Shown in pieces: positions 59,897 through 64,000 of a DNA stretch of 64,000 nt. The stretch lies in contig NZ_JAVFVT010000031.1 of the NCBI RefSeq assembly GCF_030929555.1, positions 24,443 through 88,442 on the forward strand, in the 5' to 3' direction. How positions within the stretch are numbered: the first letter of the stretch is position 1; each line of letters begins with the position of its first letter. This stretch comes from Paenibacillus sp. LHD-117 (lineage in GTDB: Bacteria; Bacillota; Bacilli; Paenibacillales; Paenibacillaceae). The position numbers and the translations under genes are program-made. The notes beneath the pieces are model-generated. The model made no database searches, was not told the origin of the DNA, and was given only the letters and a program-made list of their open reading frames with translations.

Positions 59897-60022
59897 CTTC
59901 GCTGAACCGCTGCTTGTAACTGTTGCTTTTACAATCGCTGTAAATTGCTGCTCTGTATCGTTGCTCTTGTATCGTTGCTCTTTGCTGCTTCGCTGCTCTA
60001 ACAGTTGCTTTAACTCGCTGTC

Positions 60023-60718
60023 TTACTGTTGCTCTTCTTCGCCTTGCTGTTCTTCCTCTTGGCCTTGCTCCTCTTCCTGCATGCCTTGCTCTTCTTGCTG
60101 TTGTCCTTCTTCCTCGGACTTCTTCACCTTCTCGTCGGGCTTCGTCTGAAGCTCTTCCTTGACCGCCGCCTTCATCAGATCGAGCACTTCGAGTCGGAAC
60201 AACGGATTTTGCATCGATTCCTGCATGAGCGACATGACTTCTTTACGGTACTGTGCGCTTTTCAGAACTTCCAAAATCATTTTTTCCATCTCTGGATTGT
60301 TGAATGTCTTTAGAAGCTCGGCTTGATATTGCGGGTCTTTGATTAATTCCTTATGAATCGTTTTGTTTTCCTTATTGACGGATTTCGCAAATTCACCGGC
60401 GAACCGTGTGTCGGTCATCAACTTCCTGATTACTTTGTCATAATCGGGGGAACTAATGACATCCTTGACAGCGAGACGGACCTCCTCCTGATCCTGCACT
60501 GACAGCAGCTTAGAGGATTGCGTAGAGTAGCCGGACAGCTGCTCCGCCGATTCCTGAAGCGCCTTCTGGGCGTCCTCCGTCTTCAGAATATCGATGACCA
60601 TCGATTTCATGTCTTTGTAGCTGATTTGCTGCTGACCTCCGGATGATTCGGCGCCGCAACTTGCGAGTACGAAAGCAAACGCCAATAGCGACAAGAATAA
60701 AGACCATCTGATGCGCAT
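60023..60718 (-). CDS. gerD: Spore germination lipoprotein GerD
   Basis: A 231-residue lipoprotein that scaffolds germinant receptors into the germinosome in the spore inner membrane. The start at 60718 (MRIRWSLFLSLLAF) follows AAGGGAGC; an upstream GTG at 60790 adds no signal features. The lipobox is LASC (Cys21). The central helical domain includes YDKVIRKLMTDTRFAGEFAK and NNPEMEKMILEVLKSAQYRK. The last 45 or so residues are a Glu/Gln repeat tail (EEEGQQQEEQGMQEEEQGQE) ending at a TAA, after which the frame stays open for about 65 more codons. Confidence 0.93.
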   Translation of the reverse strand: MRIRWSLFLSLLAFAFVLASCGAESSGGQQQISYKDMKSMVIDILKTEDAQKALQESAEQLSGYSTQSSKLLSVQDQEEVRLAVKDVISSPDYDKVIRKLMTDTRFAGEFAKSVNKENKTIHKELIKDPQYQAELLKTFNNPEMEKMILEVLKSAQYRKEVMSLMQESMQNPLFRLEVLDLMKAAVKEELQTKPDEKVKKSEEEGQQQEEQGMQEEEQGQEEEQQGEEEQQ

Positions 60719-60921
60719 GTTTTGCTTGCTCCCTTCTATGTCAATGCCCGTTTGGATCATGGGGTCCGATTGAAACGCGCCTGCAGACAAGGGATGGCGC
60801 TAGCCGTTTCACCTGGATCGATCTTATTATGCGCATTGTTCACGGTTTTATCATGGACGGGCATTAGCTTTTTGTTGTGATCGTGGTAAAATAAAGCCAA
60901 AACGTTCTGGAGGATTCTCAA

Positions 60922-61545
60922 GTGACTTTGCGCAAATGGTTTTTCTTATTTTGGAGCACGATGGCGGTAGGGGCGGTCGTCTGTATCGTATGCGGAGCCA
61001 TTATGCTGCTGACCGATCAGGAATTCGGTTTCCTCGGCATGGAAGCGACAGGGTTCAATGTGCTTATGATGGGCATCTCGGGACTGATGATCGGCGCCTT
61101 CAGCCAAATGGGATTTTTCGCATATTTGACTCTCAATTATATTGCCCTTAGCGTCTTCCGCAAAAAATACCTTTGGAATGCGCTGCAAGGTTACACCACG
61201 TTATTCGCCGTATTCGGTCTCGGTTATGTCCTTTATGAAGAGAGAACGAACGATTGGTTTTTCTGGGTACTGCCGCTTATTTTGTTCGCCGCATCGCTAA
61301 TCGTGTCCTGGGCCAAAGTCAAACAAACCAACAACAGCGCGTTCATCCCAACGATGTTCCTCATGTTCGTCGTCACGTTTATCGAGGCGTGGCCGGCGTT
61401 GCAAGGAGAGACGAACGTTGCGGCTATCGTCTTTATGATGATCCCGCTCTTCGTTTGCAATGCGTACCAAAATATGATGATGCATCGCCTTCTGGGCAGC
61501 AAAGAAGCCGACTCCGCGGCTATCTCCGCGAAATCGGCTAGTTAA
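60922..61545 (+). CDS. kbaA: KinB-signalling pathway activation protein KbaA
   Basis: A 207-residue integral membrane protein with six hydrophobic segments (KWFFLFWSTMAVGAVVCIVC; VLPLILFAASLIVSWAK; AAIVFMMIPLFVCNAYQN). It matches KbaA by pattern and by position between gerD and pdaB. In B. subtilis it promotes KinB entry into the sporulation phosphorelay. The GTG start follows CTGGAGG. Confidence 0.88.
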   Translation: MTLRKWFFLFWSTMAVGAVVCIVCGAIMLLTDQEFGFLGMEATGFNVLMMGISGLMIGAFSQMGFFAYLTLNYIALSVFRKKYLWNALQGYTTLFAVFGLGYVLYEERTNDWFFWVLPLILFAASLIVSWAKVKQTNNSAFIPTMFLMFVVTFIEAWPALQGETNVAAIVFMMIPLFVCNAYQNMMMHRLLGSKEADSAAISAKSAS

Positions 61546-61570
61546 TTCATATTTCGTTTCATGAAGTCCG

Positions 61571-62389
61571 TTATTCGCTAGCAGCGCTGAGCTGGGAAGC
61601 GGAGGCGGGCTTCTTCTGATCCGATTGGTCTTTCTGAACCGTATTGCCTTCGGCTTCGGTCTGATTAATGAGCTGCGTCACATTGACGAATTCGTAACCT
61701 TTCTCGCGTAGCTGGTCGATAATAACGGGAAGAGCTTCATGCGTCTGGAGCACGGTGTCGCTGGCATGGAGGAGAATGATATCTCCCGGATGCGTCCGGC
61801 TGACGACGCGGTTGATGATTTTGTCCGTGCCGATGTTCATCCAGTCCATCGAATCGGTATCCCACTGAATGACCTTATACTGCAATTCTTCGGCGATGCG
61901 AAGGACGCGTTTGTCGAAATCTCCGTTTGGCAATCGGATCAGATTCGGTTGTTTGCCGGTCAGATCGGATAATATCGTATGCGCGGTCGAGATCTGTTTG
62001 CGGATTTCTTCATCGCTGAGCTTGCTATAGAAGTCGTGCTTGTGCCCATGGCTGCCGATTTCGTATCCGGCTTCTTGGATTTTCTTAACCAGATCGGGAT
62101 GCGACTGGCTCCATGGGGAGGAGAGGAAGAAGGTGGCCTGCGTAATGTTCTTTTCCTTGAGCACCTGCAGAATAGGCTCGGCACGCTTGTCCCCCCAGCT
62201 GATGTCGAACGTGAGCGCCACGACCTTCTTGTCCGTCGGAACGCTGTAGATGGCGGCGGGCTGCTGTGGAGCGAACACCGTAATATTGTCCCGTTCCGCG
62301 TAGATGATTCCTACCGAAAACACGAGAGCAATCGCGATAAAAAAGTACTTCTTCAGCTTTCTGCCGTTCATGACATAAAACATATTCAT
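61571..62389 (-). CDS. pdaB: Polysaccharide deacetylase PdaB
   Basis: A 272-residue NodB-fold protein needed for stable spores. It has an N-terminal membrane anchor (KKYFFIAIALVFSVGIIYA). Motif 1 reads VALTFDISWGDKRAEPIL, in which the second Asp of the usual TFDD is replaced, as is normal for PdaB. The metal-binding H-x3-H is SHGHKHDF, and the RLPNGDFDKRV and IILLHASD motifs follow. The C-terminus is a polar Gln/Ser-rich tail. It is expected to act in the mother cell on cortex peptidoglycan. Confidence 0.93.
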   Translation of the reverse strand: MNMFYVMNGRKLKKYFFIAIALVFSVGIIYAERDNITVFAPQQPAAIYSVPTDKKVVALTFDISWGDKRAEPILQVLKEKNITQATFFLSSPWSQSHPDLVKKIQEAGYEIGSHGHKHDFYSKLSDEEIRKQISTAHTILSDLTGKQPNLIRLPNGDFDKRVLRIAEELQYKVIQWDTDSMDWMNIGTDKIINRVVSRTHPGDIILLHASDTVLQTHEALPVIIDQLREKGYEFVNVTQLINQTEAEGNTVQKDQSDQKKPASASQLSAASE

Positions 62390-62527
62390 GGGGATGGGCT
62401 CTCCTCTCTTGGTTTTGCCTCGACTCGAGGCAACGGCTGTAATGCGCTAATAGTACAATCTATGCTCGTACACATCGCGGATATGCTATTTTTGTTCCGC
62501 CGAATATAGGGAAGGAGAGTGAACCGA

Positions 62528-63154
62528 ATGTTTCGTTTGTCTGCAATATGGAATCACCTGAAACAAATGCGCGGCTATATCGGATTTTCGTTTGTGTTGT
62601 TTTTTGCTGGGATCGTGATCGGAGGGACCAATCCGGCTTTTCGTTCCTTTCTGGACGGGCAATTGGCCGGACTTCAACAAATGGTCGCCATCGTGGACCA
62701 AGCCGAAAATAAAACGCTGGCGATGATTGTCGTCATCTTCCTCAACAATGCGATCAAGTCGATTTTCATTATGTACTTGGGCGCGTTCTTCGGATTTGTC
62801 CCGCTCTTTTTCTTGGTCGTGAACGGGATGGTGATCGGTTATTTACTTCAATTAACTGCGGCTAAGCCCGAAGCCATGCCGGTCTATGAGCTGGTGTTCA
62901 AAGGATTGCTGCCTCATGGGATTATTGAAATTCCCGCCATCATCGTGGCTTGCGCATACGGTCTCAAATTCGGCAGCCTTGTGCTTCGCTCGACGGGAAG
63001 CCTCTTGTTCAGCCGCGGCAAGCTGCGCGGCATCGGGAGCGAAATGTCCGAATTCGTGATCCGAACCGTGCCGATGATCGTTATTCTTACCGTGGCATTG
63101 CTCGTCGCGTCCATCATTGAAAGTACATTTACAGGTTGGCTGTTGTCGTTGTAA
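62528..63154 (+). CDS. Stage II sporulation protein M-like membrane protein (DUF95)
   Basis: A 208-residue protein with about five membrane helices (IGFSFVLFFAGIVIGG; FGFVPLFFLVVNGMVIGYLL; PMIVILTVALLVASIIES). The family core NNAIKSIFIMYLGAFFG and PHGIIEIPAIIVACAYGLK is that of SpoIIM, which in B. subtilis forms the engulfment complex with SpoIID and SpoIIP. Whether this copy is SpoIIM or a paralogue is not clear. The ATG at 62528 follows GAAGGAG; a GTG nine bases earlier is too close to that site. Confidence 0.85.
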   Translation: MFRLSAIWNHLKQMRGYIGFSFVLFFAGIVIGGTNPAFRSFLDGQLAGLQQMVAIVDQAENKTLAMIVVIFLNNAIKSIFIMYLGAFFGFVPLFFLVVNGMVIGYLLQLTAAKPEAMPVYELVFKGLLPHGIIEIPAIIVACAYGLKFGSLVLRSTGSLLFSRGKLRGIGSEMSEFVIRTVPMIVILTVALLVASIIESTFTGWLLSL

Positions 63155-63186
63155 TATTATTTCCAATATTTGAGCATAACAGTAAG

Positions 63187-63225
63187 GCGGTGTCGAAACG
63201 CATTTGCGACGACGCTGCTTTTTTT
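63187..63225 (+). terminator. Terminator after the SpoIIM-like gene
   Basis: GCGGTGTCG (63187-63195) pairs with CGACGCTGC (63210-63218) using two wobble pairs, then seven Ts. Confidence 0.85.
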
Positions 63226-63275
63226 GAATTCTAAGAATTTATAAGTTTAGCTTCTTATATTTTCGCTTAGAATTC
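63226..63275. repeat. 50-bp palindrome containing the 19-bp repeat, copy 2
   Basis: GAATTCTAAG (63226-63235) pairs exactly with CTTAGAATTC (63266-63275), and TATAAG (63240-63245) with CTTATA (63254-63259). Bases 63227-63245 are identical to 10382-10400. It starts directly after a terminator T tract, as copy 1 does. Confidence 0.8.
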
Positions 63276-63383
63276 TCGTGATGAAACGCGCTACGCCGAC
63301 ACGTCGGTTTCAGCCGTTTCGCCTTGCACGTCTCAGGGACGGTCCACATGCGCTACATACCCCAAAGGAGGCCGCTTACGGTT

Positions 63384-63605
63384 ATGCTCGGAATACTATT
63401 CAACGACAAAGAATGCAAAGAACTCGATTACGTGTTGCGCAAGGAATTGGACGAAATGCTGCTCGATCTGAACGACTCGCGGCTGGACGGAGACATCAAA
63501 CAAGCGATTGCCCGCAGGTACAAAATCATCTTCAGAATGTATGCCCGAATTGCATCCCCTAAAGAGCTTTCCCGATATGCGCTAAATGCGCGTACTTACC
63601 GATAA
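63384..63605 (+). CDS. Small conserved-looking protein of unknown function
   Basis: A 73-residue soluble, helical, charged protein (MLGILFNDKECKELDYVLRK; ELDEMLLDLNDSRLDGDIKQ). It has no signal peptide or known motif. AAAGGAGG at 63363-63370 is 13 bases from the ATG at 63384, rather far; a start at ATG 63348 is less likely because the site would fall inside the gene. I recall similar small proteins next to rRNA operons in Paenibacillaceae but cannot name a family. Confidence 0.7.
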   Translation: MLGILFNDKECKELDYVLRKELDEMLLDLNDSRLDGDIKQAIARRYKIIFRMYARIASPKELSRYALNARTYR

Positions 63606-63912
63606 AGGTGGGTAAACGTAAAAATCACTTTTTCTAAAAAAAATTCAAAATAGGGGTTGCAATCAATTGGGCCCCTGTGATATATTATTTCTTGTCGCCG
63701 CTGAGACATTGGCGCTGACGAGGAAGACATTCACACTCGATAAACCTCGAGCGCGAATGCTTCGAGAAAGAAAAGATTGTTCTTTGAAAACTGAACAACG
63801 AGCGAAACTGCCCGAAACAATCGCAAGATTGGATCGATAAGAAGTTTTCGTACTTGGCTTTAGCCAATGCGAAAATCTTCGTAGCAACAACGTTTTAGAG
63901 CTATCAAACACT
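63606..63912 (+). promoter_or_regulatory. rRNA operon promoter and leader
   Basis: TTGCAA (63657-63662) with TATATT (63681-63686), spacing 18, is the likely rrn promoter; an A/T-rich stretch upstream (63630-63650) could act as UP element. A boxA-like antitermination sequence, TGTTCTTTGAAAAC, starts at 63778. The sequence between 63838 and 63895 contains inverted segments (GAAGTTTTCG/CGAAAATCTTC) expected of the RNase III processing stalk. Confidence 0.8.
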
Positions 63913-64000
63913 TTTATGGAGAGTTTGATCCTGGCTCAGGACGAACGCTGGCGGCGTGCCTAATACATGCAAGTCGAGCGGATCTGATGGAGTGCTTGCA
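63913..64000 (+). rRNA. rrs: 16S ribosomal RNA, 5' end only
   Basis: TTTATGGAGAGTTTGATCCT and the following CTGGCTCAGGACGAACGCTG and CATGCAAGTCGAGCGG are the universal 5' end of bacterial 16S rRNA. The window ends about 88 nt into the gene, inside variable region V1, so species assignment is not possible from this part alone. Confidence 0.98.

Noticed and set aside
63278..63562. 94-codon plus-strand frame overlapping the small gene at 63384
   Set aside because: Different frame, Arg/Gln-rich shadow composition, no suitable ribosome-binding site.
1..64000. CRISPR array, transposase, integrase, phage or toxin-antitoxin module
   Set aside because: No regularly spaced direct repeats and no such protein families were seen anywhere in the window.

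Overview
The window is a chromosomal segment of a spore-forming, low-to-moderate GC Gram-positive bacterium, most likely Paenibacillaceae (Paenibacillus, Cohnella or a close relative). The evidence is the Bacillales order sigH, rpmG, secE, nusG, rplKAJL, rpoBC, str, S10, spc and alpha operons; a zinc-type S14; the sporulation genes cwlD, salA, gerD, kbaA, pdaB and a SpoIIM-like gene; and a 16S rRNA 5' end that runs off the right edge. Genus-level placement is inference.

Layout. 1-5246: end of a carbohydrate-uptake cluster (amylo-1,6-glucosidase-like enzyme cut by the left edge, a lipoprotein binding protein, two permeases, no ATPase). 5372-7077: a small cysteine-containing protein and a divergent PIN/TRAM membrane protein (YacL). 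7207-15309: ispD-ispF-gltX, a Cys-type T-box, cysE-cysS-mrnC-rlmB-rae1, then sigH. 15671-19862: rpmG-secE-nusG-rplK-rplA-[L10 leader]-rplJ-rplL and an RsmC-like methyltransferase. 20252-27542: rpoB-rpoC. 27809-28716: an unfamiliar two-gene insert. 29032-33411: rpsL-rpsG-fusA-tuf. 33702-36549: a complete COG2984/4120/1101-type ABC transporter, followed by a long inverted repeat. 37134-53157: rpsJ through rplQ (the S10, spc and alpha superoperon with secY, adk, map and a KOW protein) and truA. 53284-54252: an antisense-oriented SGD-repeat (DUF4097-like) protein. 54597-55447: rplM-rpsI. 55702-57623: cysH-sat. 57782-63154: the late sporulation and germination cluster. 63384-63605: a small conserved-looking gene. 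63657-64000: rrn promoter, leader and the first 88 nt or so of 16S rRNA.

How it fits together. Most of the window makes the transcription and translation machinery: RNA polymerase alpha, beta and beta', NusG, most ribosomal proteins, IF-1, EF-G, EF-Tu, two tRNA synthetases, rRNA/tRNA modification enzymes and RNases, plus SecY/SecE. Sulfur metabolism appears twice (T-box-controlled cysE-cysS, and cysH-sat). SigH and the cwlD-to-spoIIM-like block link the region to sporulation.

The most interesting material lies where the canonical order is broken. A 55-aa protein and a 238-aa protein that share an N-terminal module sit between rpoC and rpsL, where an L7Ae-like gene is usually found. A 113-bp nearly continuous inverted repeat follows the ABC transporter inserted between tuf and rpsJ. 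A 19-bp AT-rich repeat follows two unrelated terminators. A terminator hairpin contains the cwlD ribosome-binding site. The ecfA/ecfT genes usual between rplQ and truA are absent. I found no CRISPR array, transposase, integrase or complete defence system.
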